Below are positions 13,530 through 25,900 of a stretch of DNA of 64,000 bases, one piece after another; within the stretch, counting starts at the first letter, position 1; each line of letters opens with the position of its first letter. The position numbers and the translations under genes were made by a program. Below the pieces are notes generated by a model, which saw nothing but the letters and a program-made list of their open reading frames with translations, ran no database searches and had not been told where the DNA came from. The stretch lies in assembly GCF_040412425.1 (NCBI RefSeq), contig NC_089788.1, forward strand, positions 62,528,720-62,592,719, given 5' to 3'. The DNA comes from Macrobrachium rosenbergii. Its lineage: Eukaryota; Arthropoda; Malacostraca; Decapoda; Palaemonidae.

Positions 13530-14512
13530 AGTGCTATGTGATCCAATGATGCAACACTTGTGGGCAGTAATGTCTCCACTTGGGAAATGAAGCGGTCCCC
13601 AGCCTCAATCAGGACACAGACTGGATCACTGAATGGTGTAATCAGTGGGGTATGAGGATAAACTCCAGTAAAACCAAAACACTATTGACTAGCAGATCCC
13701 GTACAGATTTTCCTCCTCATCCTCCCCTTCAGCTGGATGGGACTCTGCTAAATGAGTCTGAAGCTTTAAATCACAACTTACTTTTGAGAAACATCTAATG
13801 AAAGTTTCAGCAAATACTATTGTTTGTAACTCCTCATACATTTATAACAATGATAAAATTAATGAAACCTATCTAGATCATTTGTCCTTCCTTTACCAGA
13901 ATACTGTTCTCTGGTGTGGATGTCTGCTTCTGCCACAGATTTATCTCTTTTAGATATAGGTTCGTGTGGTAGGTTTTTGTTTCCTTAATATTAGCAACTA
14001 TGCCTTGGACCATCAACAGATGGTCTCTTTTGTCAATTTTTCATAAGCTGTATTTTAACAGAAACCTTTCACATTCACAATTAATCCCTGATCCCATTTT
14101 CCTGCCAAGAGCAACCAAACTCACTGAACATCAGCACCGATATGCAGTAAATGTGCCTCGCTGTCGCACTTCTCAGTTCCAGAATTCCTTTATTCCTCAC
14201 ACTGCTGGACTGTGGAACAGCCTTTGTGAGGATGTCGTGCAATTGAAACTCCAGAAATCAAAGTGAAGATGCAATGCATTACTACCTAATACAATTCTCC
14301 TTATATTTTAATAACTTAATTATTATTTATTTATTTGTTAATTATCTATTTTTCTAATAACTGATCTCCTCTTTCTGTATTTCCCATTACTACTTTCTGT
14401 TATTTCTTTCACAGGAACACCATATTCTTTGGAAGCTTTAATTTTAAGTCAATGGGGCCAGTGGGCTTGATCCACATGAAGAGGATTCATCTTCTGAGTA
14501 ATAATAATAATC
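13530..14512 (+). mobile_element. non-LTR (jockey-like) retrotransposon fragment, decayed
   Basis: Read on the plus strand, it starts near a degraded YxDD reverse-transcriptase motif (gatgcaacacttgtgggcag gives DATLVG). Next comes DWITEWCNQWGMRINSSKTK with TLLTSRSRT, typical of the RT thumb region of jockey-like elements. After a deletion and frameshifts, the C-terminal block at 14000-14266 gives RTSQFQNSFIPHTAGLWNSL, the usual end of these proteins. An (AAT)n tail follows at 14500-14512. The 3' end matches 40676-40778. The copy is 5'-truncated and non-functional. It is in sense orientation opposite to the REV3 gene. Confidence 0.85.
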
Positions 14513-15882
14513 CTCACCAAACACACTGAGTATAAAGACCAGTGTTGAACTGTCTCATTGCATATCAGACCTTTTGCAGATTCAATGTACCATATGTCTC
14601 AATATTCACGAGCATCTTAGCTACCCCAGGCACATCTACTACTTCCCAATCTTCTACCCTTATTAATCGTCCTCTGAACCTTGCTCACTTGTCTTTGAAT
14701 ATGTATTCTATAGACTCCTCCACTTGAAGTTCTGGACTTGGGAGATCCTCCTCATACCCCTGGTATATGTAAGAGAACCAGGTTCAATTTCTCTAACGAA
14801 ACTGTGTTGATCAATGGAAACTCAGATGAGGATATTTCAAAGGGATTATGATGTTCTAAAGAGTTCTCTCATCAACTCAATCTGACAGGCCAGCATTTTC
14901 ACAAGCTTTATGAAAAACCAAGGCTGCTCTTCACTGATTACAATGCCTTTCTCCATGGACTTAGCTGGTAAGGATGCCTCTACCTCTCTACTCAGTGTTG
15001 GATGCCTTGTGACACCTTTGGCTCTACTCAGTGTTGGAGATGGGTATATTCATCAGAAATTATTTCCTGGCTTACGACGCATGTTCGGGACAGAGTATGG
15101 CAGAGACAGTTTGGCACTCATTTAATTGAAGTGTTTCTTATGATTTTTGACGATTTTCGACGATGTTCTTTTTCGGCAGCGCCGGAGCTCCCGCCTTTTA
15201 ATTGGAGCATGTAGTCATGCATTCCTTTGAAAATGCTCCTGTTCTTCAGGTTTGCTATGCATACTATATGCTGGCAAACATGAAGATGAAATGGGATAAG
15301 ATGTGGCTTTCCAAGATCTCTCCAGCTTGCTTTTTTCAAATGAACTTAGATCCTTACATGTTTATGACCCTTTGGCTCCAGGTCTTCTCCCTGAAGAGTT
15401 AGGGTGTAACTCACCTCTACTAGTCCTAGGGCTGTCATTCTTAACTTGGGTACACTGACTTTCTCATCTTCTTCCACCAAGCCTGCTTCTTCCTCCAAGA
15501 GTTTGACTGACTTCAGCTGCCCTCAAATCAGTGCCAGAAATAGTATACTCTGCAATACCCCATATCCCCTTATTTCAGAAAGAGGAGTAGTCTGTACTCA
15601 ACTCACCAGTAACGATCCATCTCACAGCCACACTGCTTGAAGTCTTTTGATCCAGTGACTGGGGACATTCCCAGTACAGGTCAGCATGCAGAGGTAGTCA
15701 AAGCAGATGAAGTTCTGTTGTCCATACCATAATGTCTTAAACTCTCCAATTGGAGCCTGTCTTAAACATTTTTGGAGGGGCCATCCATGTAGAACCTTGG
15801 TCTCCCATTTCCCAATACAGATACTCCCTCCACTGACTCAACAGGTAGTTCTCATAATAGATGCAGGTTCTCAAAGACGGGG
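14513..15882. other. REV3 intron, unassigned
   Basis: Only short open frames are present (up to about 85 codons, both strands), none recognisable. No splice-bounded segment with REV3 homology was found. Confidence 0.55.
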
Positions 15883-16102
15883 TAGGCAGTCCCCGGTTAT
15901 CAGTGATCCAGTTTTTTGGGGCTTGTCCAGCAACGAAAATCTGCAATTTTTGGTGTTGGTATGAGGCAATTTCTGCTTATCGGAGCCAATAATGGCGTAC
16001 TGGCGCCAATAACCAAATATCACTGATTTTCAGTTATCAGCGATTTTCGTTTATTGTCACGCCGTCAGAACAGACCCCACCAATAACCGGGGACTGCCTG
16101 TA
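15883..16102. mobile_element. Tigger/pogo-like MITE
   Basis: A 220-bp unit beginning taggcagtccccggttatca and ending accggggactgcctgta. The ends are inverted repeats flanked by TA, as in pogo/Tigger (Tc1-mariner) elements that duplicate TA. The interior is a set of nested short inverted repeats (cagttatcagcgattttcg). A second copy lies at 20862-21118. Confidence 0.8.
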
Positions 16103-16210
16103 GTTAAATGCTTCTAGAGGTTGGAGACCAATTATGGATCTCAGTCATCTATATAAATTTCATTTGACTCCCTTCATAATGGAAACATGACATTTTTTAT
16201 AATAAAATAA

Positions 16211-16392
16211 AGTTTTATATACAGTACTCTTACCAAGTAATTACAGAGCTATAGTTTCTAACTATCGTGGCAGCTTAAATTTTGAAATTCGCAGTAGCAC
16301 TTCTATTGTTTAGTGTAAGTGACTAGCCCCACCCACTTCCGGGGAAGAATAGGTACAACACAGCTGAAGAGCTCAATTCGTTTGTGCCCTAC
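16211..16392. repeat. DIRS inverted terminal repeat, 3' side of element
   Basis: It reads ctatagtttctaactatcgt... to cacagctgaagagctc and is the reverse complement of 22737-22921 with few differences. The adjacent 16420-16500 carries another inverted copy of the outermost part (ttaccaagtaattaca), so this end has a second, short inverted duplication, as expected near a DIRS internal complementary region. Confidence 0.85.
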
Positions 16393-17023
16393 GTCCATGA
16401 GAGGGGAGGGAAGGCGGGCTCCGATTCTTAAATTACTTGGCAAGTATATATAAAACTTTGTTTTATTATAAAAATGTCATTTTTATAACTTACCAAGTAA
16501 TTACACAGCTGACTCCCATACTGACAGGAAGTGGGATGCATGAGCACATTCTGTTCCCAAAAATTCTGTGGGATAAAGAGTTTTGAAAAAGGAAAAAGGT
16601 AGCTAGCATTGGTTAAAATGCCTGCTGTAACCTTACCTGGTAAGAGCTACTGTAGATAGATACTGCCTCTGGTTGGTGCTCATCTTAACCCGTAGTGGTG
16701 CGGCATTAAAGCCGTGGAGCACCCCTACTTCAGTGGGAGCTAAGTACTGAAGGAGTATTCTGATGGCTACAAAGCATCAGTGTTAGTAATGCAGCTCAAG
16801 GAGTTATCTGATGGCTAGCAAAACTTTTAAAAGGTGCCCTTGCCCTGGGTGCAGTACCATAATGAAAGATTACCAGACAATGCTGTCACCTACACAAAAT
16901 TAAAAACCACTACCCATCCATTAAAAGACTGGTGGGTACTCCAGGTACATAGTACCCCCGGGCTCCCCAAGACTCGACAGCCTGTAACAAAGTAAAAAAA
17001 AAGGTAGAATAGGAGCATAACTC

Positions 17024-18239
17024 CTATGCTTCGTCCCCTAACACTGTGCCAACTACAGATAACGGACCCAATGTACTGCATTTCTCGAACACTGTCTCCA
17101 CTTCTCGTAAATAATGTGTCGAAAACACTGACTTACACTTCCAAGAAGTTAACTGAAGAACCACATATATGGACATGTTATGTTTAAATGCCAAAAAGGT
17201 GGTGACAGCTCTAATTTCATGGACTTTACCTTTAAAAATAGGTAAAAGGTCCTCCCGATTCTCGAGTATGACTCGAGATAACGTCTCTTAAAAAGAATGA
17301 CATTGCATTCTTGAGAAGTGATCTGTAAGAATTCTTTACAGAACACCAGAGGTTACTAGAGGGACCTCTGATCTTCTCAGTCCTATTTAGGTAGTACCTC
17401 ATTGCCCTTACTGGGCAAAGAATTCTGGCCTCTTCTTCAGGTCCAAGAATTGCCATCAAATTCTTGATGACGAAAGAATGGGGCCAGGGCTTAGAAGGAG
17501 TCTCGTTCTTGGCCAAAAACCCTATTGTAAAAGAGTAGACCATGTCTCCCTGGGAGAATCCAACTTTCTTGTCAATGGCCCATAGCTCACCGACTCTTTT
17601 GGCTGTATCCAAAGAGGTGAGAATTCTATGCCCTTACAGGGCAAAGAATTCTCGCCTCTTCTTCTGGTTCAAGAATTGCCATCAAATTCTTGATGACGAA
17701 AGAATGGGGCCAGGGCTTAGAAGGAGTCTTGTTCTTGGCCAGAAACCCTATTGTAAAAGAGTAGACCGCATCTCCCTGGGAGAATCCGACTTTCTTATCA
17801 ATGGCCCGAAGCTCACTGACTCTTTTGGCTGTATCCAAAACAAGAAAGAGAGATTTCCTTGTTAAATCTCTTAAAGAAATCATGCGAAGGGGCTCAAAGG
17901 GAGGGGCTGAAAGCCACTTGAGGACAACATCCAAATTCCAGGGGACCAAGTTTGTCTTGCTTTCTGTAGTAGTGTCAAAGGACTTTATCAAATTGCTGAT
18001 GTCATCATTAGATCCCAAATCTAGGCCTCTGTGTCAAAAAACAAGCCCAACATGGCTCTGTATCCCTTGATGGTCAACGAAGAAAAACCTCTGGAAGTCC
18101 TTAAAAATAGCAGAAAATCCAAGATCCTTGTCACAGAGGTTTGAGTAAAAAGAGATGTTATGTCTTCTACACTACCTGCAGAAGACTGCCCACTTAGCTT
18201 GGTAGGCTCTAGGAGAAGACTAGTGTCTATATTTCGCAA
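17024..18239 (-). pseudogene. DIRS tyrosine recombinase, frameshifted and internally duplicated
   Basis: The N-terminal part gives DITSLF...LDFLLFLRTSRGFSSLTIKGYRAM, the SAM-like core-binding region. The catalytic part has the first Arg in KRVSELRAID, then RYYLNRT. After a +1 shift near 17245, the HxxR box reads HEIR (17221-17210) and the nucleophilic Tyr sits in STHYLREV (codon 17113-17111). The stop is at 17026-17024. The central 200 bp is present twice (17402-17616 and 17631-17840), so the protein would carry two copies of the KKVGFSQGD...ARILCPVRA block. It is not functional as it stands. Confidence 0.82.
17402..17840. repeat. 229-bp-offset tandem duplication inside recombinase
   Basis: The sequence beginning gcccttactgggcaaagaat (17405) recurs as gcccttacagggcaaagaat (17631). 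The copies are about 95% alike by eye, which suggests an event after element decay began. Confidence 0.9.
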
Positions 18240-18560
18240 CAGTCTCTGCAGCTGGTCTGGAAAACCCTTTCACTCTGACGAGACTGATGACAGTCTGAAT
18301 CGATGATCACCATCCAGTCGCCCTGGTGAATAGAAGACAGGACTGAGTGGCTCATTTCCATCTTGAATTTTGATTTCTGAATGGAGAAATTTAGGGTGCT
18401 GACGTCGAGGTCAGACCTCCAACCCCCGAATGACTTGGGGCCCACAAACAAACAGCTGTAAAACCCTTCTGTGCTGTCATCCTCAACCACCTCTACAGCT
18501 CTTTTCGAGAAGAGACGATACCTCTCCCGCAAGGGCTGAAAACCTCTCTGAGCCTACCTC
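18240..18560 (-). pseudogene. DIRS reverse transcriptase, N-terminal fragment
   Basis: The minus-strand translation shows VEDDSTEGFYSCLFVGPKSF, GGWRSDLDVSTLN, FKMEMSHSVLSSIHQGDWMV and IIDSD. These are fingers-domain motifs of DIRS reverse transcriptases (the last is the position of the first catalytic Asp). The sequence then switches directly to a recombinase-proximal segment, so the palm with the LDD motif and the RNase H are missing. Confidence 0.82.
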
Positions 18561-20589
18561 AACGCGATGGGCATTGACACTTAGGAGGTTTCTCCCTGAA
18601 CGGGATGGAGTAGCCCTCCTTCAGGACTAGCAAAACTCACTGCTCTTCACCCCTGGCTTCCCATTTCTCCCAAAAATGGAGAAACCTGGCTCCCACTGGC
18701 ACATGGAGGACAGGACCTTCACTTACGAGAGGAAGGTTTTGAGGGGACCTTTTTGACTGGTCAGGCAGGGCACACATTAGAGTGAGGTCTGGGTTGGAAT
18801 CTTGCCCTACTGCCCTGAAAGGGTTGCTGCTGGAGAGGAAAGACTGTCTTAGTACTAAAAGAGGGTGGCTCCTTGGGGCGTTTGGCTGACTGAGCCAGCA
18901 GATCCTGAGTAGATTTCTTTTAAAGATCTGAGGCTATCTCCTGGACAGTGGCTTGAGGAAAAAGATGATGATGATCAAGTGATGAAAAAAGAAGCGCAGA
19001 TTTCTGGGAAGTAGTTACACCTTTGGTGGTGAAAAAACACCGAAGTTCCCTCTTCTTTCATACCCCAGTAGAAAACAAGGAAGCCAATTCCAGAGAGCGT
19101 CCTTAATGGCTTTATCTGCACAAGAGACAACGCCCAGCCAGTTTGCAGACAAGTCCTCTGCGAAATCACCACAATCTTCTACTTTCTTTGCAAGCATGCC
19201 AACGGTCCAATCTAAAAAGCTCAGTACCTCGAATACTGTAAAAATATTCTTGACTAAATAGTCAAGTTCCGTGGAAGAGAACATGATCTTGGCTGATGCG
19301 AAAGCCAACCGTCAGGATGAATCAATCAGGCATGAGAAGTCCCCCTGAGAGGAAGGAGGGACTCCCTGAGAGGAAGCAGGGACTCCCAGGGAGGGAGCTT
19401 CTCCGGTTGCATTAGAGTGATACCTCCTACTTGAAAGATGCAAGGGGGGAGTGCAGAAGACCACCTTGCCTCGCTCTCTCGTGTCCGAGAGCCAAACTCA
19501 TCTCTCTCTCAAGGCTTTCCTGGACGAGGAGGACAGAACCATCTTGGGAAGCCTGGATTCTCCACAGGCTGGTTCCTCATCAAAAACACAGAGGCAGGAG
19601 GAGCCGGGGTAGCTAGGGAGAAAAAGGAAGGAAAAGCCACCAAGAAATATGAGAAGATTTTCGAAAGGTGTGGGAGCAGGCGCCTGGTCGAGTACCTCAT
19701 CATCTGAAGAAATCGGCAAAGGACACAAGTCCAGAGGGTCCTATGCTACTGCAAGAGTCCTCTGAAGAAGGCCCATGATTTCATCAAGTCAGCACTGAAT
19801 GGGCTCTAGTGAAGGATCATGCTCCATGGGAGCAGCAGCAAACACAGTAGGCAACTGAAGAGTTGGCGCCAGGTGCTTGGCGGCTGGTGCCCAGCATACA
19901 GGTGGCGGCGCTGAGTGCTCAGACATTAGCTCTGGGTGCTCGTGAGCTGCTGGGTACACAGGAGCTGACAGGTGCTCATGATCTACTGGGCACCTAGAAG
20001 ACAACGATAGGTGCTTGGGTCTAAAACATTCTGGGTTGTCCCAGAAACTACAGGACGGCTGAGGACCAGGCTCAGGCTCCTTGAGACGCCTGCAGAGAAG
20101 GCCCTTCAGCGCCTTTTATCTGGGCTGGAATCTGAAGCACTGGAAGAAAGCTCATGCACATCTTTTCGAACGCCTTTCCATTGGGTGGTCCGCCAAGGCC
20201 TGGGAGCAGACACCAGGCTCAGCTGAGGGGGCGACTACCTGTGGGCAAACCCCACCGACCTCCATCAGACTTCCAGTATGCCTCCTCCATGGTGCTGGGA
20301 AGTCTGACACTGACCTTTGTCTAGGAGCGTTGGTGGAATGCGTAGCCACCTCCCCCACTAACACTGCACTTGCACTGGCACTCTGAGCACACACTTTGTC
20401 CATAAGGACTTTCACAGATGCACCTAACTGCTCCACAGTATTAACTGTGAGACCAAATTTCTGATCAACATGGGCTTCAAGACTGGCAATGGTATTAGGG
20501 TCGGAAGCATGGGGGCCAGGTAAAGGAGTAGGTGGAGTAGTCAGAGGGCTGGTTAAAGGGGGAAAAGCAGTTAAAGGAGAAGACAGCAC
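18561..20589 (-). pseudogene. DIRS gag-like region, broken
   Basis: Two readable pieces exist: 20589-20152 (Pro-rich start, then TIASLEAHVDQKFGLTVNTV, a likely coiled-coil) and 19308-19015 (ELDYLVKNIFTVFEVLSFLD, AMxSCADKAIKDALWNW-type sequence, as in DIRS gag-like ORF1). Between them and down to 18561 the frame is interrupted. Assignment rests on position ahead of the RT and on general resemblance. Confidence 0.55.
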
Positions 20590-20861
20590 AGGTAAATTGG
20601 CTACACCAATTTAGGAGTACACTCCAAGCTAGCATAAGTTCCTAGCTTCAGCTCTAGCAGCCATCTTTCTTTTTCTGTCTCTTTCAAGCTTATCTAAGCG
20701 AACTTTTGAAGTCTTCCATTTCCCCTGATCCCAGTCCCTGCATCCAATACACAAGTCAAGTCAATTGAACAATTCTGTCCTCTATATTTACTACATATTG
20801 TGTGGGAATCATATGAGGCTTTCATCAATCTAGTTTTGCAGCCTTTGCTGCAAAAAACAAA

Positions 20862-21118
20862 TACAGGCAGTCCCTGGTTATCGGCGGGGTTCCGTTTCTG
20901 AGGGTGTGATGGTAACCGAAAATCGCCACTAACCGAAAATCAGCAATTTTCGGGGGTTATCGGCGCCGAAAAGCGCCGATTTTCAGTTATTGGCGCCTCT
21001 GTTGGGTATGTATTGGCAACAATACCCAATTATCGGCGCCGATAAGCGGAAATCGGCGATTTTTGTCGCTAGACAAGCGCCGTAAAACCAGATCGCTGTT
21101 AACCGGGGACTGCCTGTA
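20862..21118. mobile_element. Tigger/pogo-like MITE, second copy
   Basis: A 257-bp unit beginning tacaggcagtccctggttat and ending ccggggactgcctgta, TA-flanked, with strong internal self-complementarity (ttatcggcgccgaaaagcgc and its complement). It is inserted in the DIRS 5' region, 15 bp from the LTR element. Confidence 0.88.
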
Positions 21119-21133
21119 ACTAGAAAACACTAG

Positions 21134-22592
21134 TGTCAGACATTGTCGGGTTGAATGGTTTTGCGGGAACTGCTGGTTCCCGCTTGTTCCCTTTTGTGGA
21201 TTGCTGCCTCCCTTACCTTCAAGTTTTTTTGTTTTGATGTTTTCGTGGTGAGCTGCCGTTTTCTGTCTTCAGTCGGGTCTGGTAGGGCAAGAGAAGCGGC
21301 AGTAGCAGCAGCAGGCAGTTTTTGGAGTCGGCGTTGGTGAAGTTTTTTGAGCAGCAAATTGGAGCACGCCCTCTGACGTGGAGCACGTCGTAGAGGTGGA
21401 GTGTGACCATGAGTAGTCGTCGCGACCAAAAGCTGCTCATCTTTGATGACAGCGTGAGGCTATCCTGGCGTCTCCATCGGGGTTTTCTGGTTTGTGGGTT
21501 TTTGTCCCTGTCGTTAGCTGAGGGCTGTCTTGGTGCCCGATGGAGGACGTATGTTTGTTTTTTTTTCTGCCTGCTGTTGTTTATTTTTGCCTTTTTTTGT
21601 TTTAAGCTACTTTCTGGATTATGAAGTTAATTGCTTATTTAACTTGATTTTGTTTAGTGCTGCCTTTTGGTTTTTCTTGTATTTATGGTTTTTATCTTTT
21701 TACCAGACCTGACTCACTTGTAAATATTGTAAATAAATTAATTTTAAGCTTTCTTTATTGTTTTTGTTGTTTTCTCCTCCTTTGTTTGTTGCATCTGCCG
21801 TCAGTCATGACAGCCCCGTCCTGAGTATGTTAAAGAAACTGCATAACGGTCCACTGGTCGTTAAATGGCGACCGTGACAGGGCGGCTCTGTTTTGGCTGG
21901 CGGGGTTGTTACGGCATTGGAGGGGAGTTTGAGTGTAAAAAAAAAAAAATTTTTTTTTTTTTTTAGGTGGGGAGGTGTCACGTTATGATGGTTTATGGAA
22001 CTGCTGGTTCCCCGCTCGTTCCCTTTGTGGATTGCTGCCTCCTTACCTTCAAGTTTTTTTTTGTTTTGATGTTTTCGTGGTGAGCTGCCGTTTTTCTGTC
22101 TTCGGTCGGGTCTGGTAGGGCAGCGAGTAGCGGCAGTGGCAGCAGCAGCAGGCAGTTTTGGAGTCGACATTGGTCGAGTTTTTGAGCAGCAAATTGGAGC
22201 ACGCCTACAAAGTGGAGCAAATGGGAGTGTGACCATGAAACCACAAGCTGCTCAATGACAGCGGAACGTCCTCCATCGGGGTTTTCTGGTTTGTGGGTTT
22301 TGTCCCTGTCGCAGCTGAGGGCTGTCTTGGTGCCCGAAATTTTAAGCTACTTTCTGGATTATGAAGTTAATTGCTTATTTAACTTGATTTTTGTTTAGTG
22401 CTGCCTTTTGGTTTTTCTTGTATTTATGGTTTATCTTTTACCAGACCTGACTCACTTGTAAATATTGTAAACAAATTAATTTTAAGCTTTCTTTATTGTT
22501 TTTGTTGTTTTCTCCTCCTTTGTTTGTTGCATCTGCCGTCAGTCATGACAGCCCGTCCTGAGTATGTTAAAGAAACTGCATAACGGTCCACT
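21134..22592 (+). mobile_element. Ty3/gypsy-like LTR element reduced to two LTRs and a 120-bp interior
   Basis: Two direct repeats, 21134-21855 and 21976-22592, both begin with TGTCA and end with ataacggtccact. The first is followed by ttaaatggcgaccgtgacag, the sort of sequence seen at a primer-binding site. The second is preceded by a purine tract, ggtggggagg (21966-21975). This order fixes the plus orientation. The interior lacks gag and pol. The LTRs differ by several indels (722 versus 617 bp), so the insertion is old, or the 3' LTR lost segments. Confidence 0.72.
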
Positions 22593-22736
22593 AAAAACAG
22601 GTCTTAATAAACCTAAGCTATATAGAAATAGCATGATGGCTACCAAAATAATGAATACTTCACCAAATGGAGAAAGTACAACCATCTGGCAACCAAAATT
22701 CAAAACAAAGCTGCTCAAGACAACTGAAGTTCAAGT

Positions 22737-22921
22737 CGTTAACCGGCAAAAACGAATACAGCTCTTCAGCCGTGTTGTACCTATTCTTCCCCGAAAGTGG
22801 GTGGGGCTAGTCACCTACACTAAAACAATAGAAGTGCTACCGCAAATTTCAAAATTTAAGCTGCTGCAATAGTTAGAAACTATAGCCATGTAATTACTTG
22901 GTAAGTTACTTATATAAAAGT
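22737..22921. repeat. DIRS inverted terminal repeat, 5' side of element
   Basis: This is the reverse complement of 16211-16392. It includes the motif agctcttcagccgtgttgta and the outer ttacttggtaagtta. Confidence 0.85.
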
Positions 22922-22925
22922 TCCT

Positions 22926-25900
22926 ATTCACCCACTTTCCAGGTTTCCTTGCTTCATATGGTAGGGTTAAGTATTCTGAGTCCTTTGCCTCGGTCTGTGT
23001 AAAGCCCCTTAAATCTTCAGAATAATTATGACACCCACAGCAAGGTCTGTTTCATTGTCTTGATAACTGTTTAGTCTTGGCTTCTATCAAGGAGGGATGG
23101 GAGAGAAATGTGCAAGTTCTTATAGTCTTGTGTTGGCTACTGGGCCTTGGTTAACCTGGAGAATATGGATATTGTGCATTCTATGCATGCAGTGTACCTT
23201 AAAATGTAAAGCTACATAGTCACATAGGTACTATCCCCCACAGATGACATAATTTGTCATCTCCAAGATGTCATCCAAGAGTTTATTATGCTTGGCCCAC
23301 AAACAAGTCTTGGCCAGTGCTGATAAACCATCAGGTGTCACCAGAGAAGCTACTTCCTCACAGTTGGTTCTGATTTACTCCCTACAACTTCCAGTAACAA
23401 GGTTTGTTCTATGAGTTTGCAACCTGTTGGCAAAGACTCTAAGCAGGGCCCATCAAATTCTTCTTTCAATGGTCCCTTAATCTGGGCATCAGCAGGCCCT
23501 CTGGCAAGTATGGCAAGTAACTTGGGTAATAGATACCATGCTCCTAGCCTAGAAATGCCTTCCCATTACAGGTCCTGATGATGTTCTGGATTTCAGACAA
23601 CTCAAGATGATTTTCATCACCTTCTTTTGGCTACAGTAAATAGTATCCAGACCTCTTAAATCTTATTATGTAAGAAAACCCAAGATGTTCTTGCTTGGAG
23701 GGCCCTTCTGAAGTAGCACCACTTCCATTTTCAGTTATTCAAGGGTTCTTCATCCTCATGCATGAGGGTTGTCCAGTGTAGTCTCCATAAGAGGGCATTT
23801 CATTTCAGAAGTTGCAGTAGTAACTATTGCCAGCCTTTGCAGTTCCTTTACCACTCTTCTTTACATGGGCCCAGTTCATCTTGGAACAAAGAATGGGATA
23901 CTTATTCTCATCCAGTTGAAGTTTTCATTCATGCACTGGCACCCTTCTTGATTTACCTGAGGATATCATGAAACTTGCTCACTCTCAGTTATTGAAGGTT
24001 ACAGATCTGCTTCTCTCTCTGGCCTCTCTTTAGCATGACCTAGATGGTTAGGGAATGGTAACATTTCTGAAATGCTTGGTCATTTTGCTCATTTGATTTC
24101 CCATGCTGCACCCAAACCTCCAAGTCTGGACCTGACTTTGTATTGTGCAGCCTCACCCTGTCTCCTTATAACCCCTTAAATGATGCTTCTTTTTTGGATT
24201 TACCCCTCGTGACAAAGTGTTTCTGGGAGCCATTGCTTCCTCTAAACCTGTCAGTGAGCTTTACGCCCTGTAAGATTATGTTTCTCATTCCAGCTGTTGG
24301 TGTTCTACTGGTCTTTTGTTTGTTCCTGAGTTCATAGCCCTAACCCAATCCTCCAGACAATACAGCGCATCCTTGGATTCCCTTGCTAATCCTGTCTTGC
24401 CTGTCTCTTCAGATGAGTTTTCTGTCCAGTGACGGAAGATAGTCTCCTGTGTCTAGTGAGGGACGTAAGAGGTACCTTCAATGGATCCAAATTTCCCAAC
24501 CTTACTCAAGAGTGTTTCTGCTAGCCACTGCTTCCTCTAAACCTGTCAGTGAGTTTTATGCCCTGTAAGGTAATGTTTCTCATTCCAGCTGTTGGTATTC
24601 TATTTGTCTTTTGTTTATTCTGAGTTCATAGCCCCAACCCAGTCCTCCAGACAATGTAGCACATCCTTGGATTCCCTTGCTATTCCTGCCTTTCCTGTCT
24701 CTTCAGATGAAGAGTTTTCTATCCAGTGAGGCAAGATAGTCTCCTCTGTCTAGTGAGGCATCTTCAATGGACCCAAATTTCCCAGGATTACTAGGACATT
24801 TCACAGGAGGCCCCCCTCTCAACTCATGATCAAACATCTTTCCTGGGTTTTAAGTTCAACCTGAAGCTCTGTCATCCTTACACCTTGAGTTGGTGTTATC
24901 AGCATACTTTTGCAAGACTTTCTTTACAATGTTACTTGCAAGTCTTTTTTATATTAATCTCTTGGGTTTTAATCATTACAGCAGGTCCTGTTCTGGGAGG
25001 GATATGAGCCAATTTTCTTCATCTTCATCACCACGTTTATCCCTTATGTGTATGGTACACATGGAGCAGTACTTGCATGGAGAATATCACAGCTTTGGGA
25101 TTTCTTACTTCCACTATAAAAAGTCACTGCTTGAAGGGAGCTCCCATTGTGCAACCACTGCTCTACATCCACACCTTTTGAAGAGTGGATAGACTAAATG
25201 CATTATGATCTCTTTGAACACTTTCTTATCATCATCCTTCCTCCTTAATTGTGGTTTAAACTACTTATGATTAATGGGTTCATATGAGCAAACTATGCTT
25301 TTACAATAAAGTTCTGTAGATCTACAAACTCAATTATAAAGTTTTAGCGCCATTCTCTCTTTCCTACTCTCTTCTCAACTGAGATTCTATCTCCAAGATC
25401 TAGTACATCAGTGTGGCTTGGAATGTGTGTGGAATAAGGCTACTTATGATTAATGAGGTTGTTGAAAAAAAAAAATTTTTTCTGTAAAAGCAATGCATTT
25501 CATTACTCAATACTTTTTTTGACATTTGTCAAGATCCATTCTTATGGGGGTTACCATTTGGAGTTTGCCTTACAAGGCAGTTTCTCTTTGGGCCAATTTT
25601 GTTGTCAGCTTTTCGAACTTAATCTTGATTAAAATTTCACCTCTTATTTATTAACAAATCCTTTAATCATACCCCATAAGAGCCTGGAAAAGACCCAGTT
25701 GCTCTATGAAACTGCCAGTCAGTATCAAAAGGATGTGATCCTTACTCTTATTCTGTGCTACTATTCATTTTTTTTTTATAAACTCATACAAAGTTAACTA
25801 AAGAAAGCTCTTAAAAGATAACAGAAACTTGAAAAACACTAACTCTCTAAATATTATGAAATTTTAATCTTTGGAAACTTATCAAATAAGCCTATCAAAA

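Larger units (their letters stand above)
16190..22925 (-). mobile_element. decayed DIRS-type (tyrosine recombinase) retrotransposon with nested insertions
   Basis: The element is bounded by inverted repeats of about 185 bp (16211-16392 and 22737-22921), as in the DIRS1 group. Minus-strand coding remnants run in DIRS order: gag-like (20589 to 19015), a reverse transcriptase start (18560 to 18240), and a tyrosine recombinase (18239 to 17024). Most of the RT and all of the RNase H are deleted and there are frameshifts. A Tigger-like MITE (20862-21118) and an LTR element (21134-22592) sit upstream of the gag-like frame. Such elements are common in decapods. It lies in the 13-kb REV3 intron in the same orientation as the gene. 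Confidence 0.82.
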
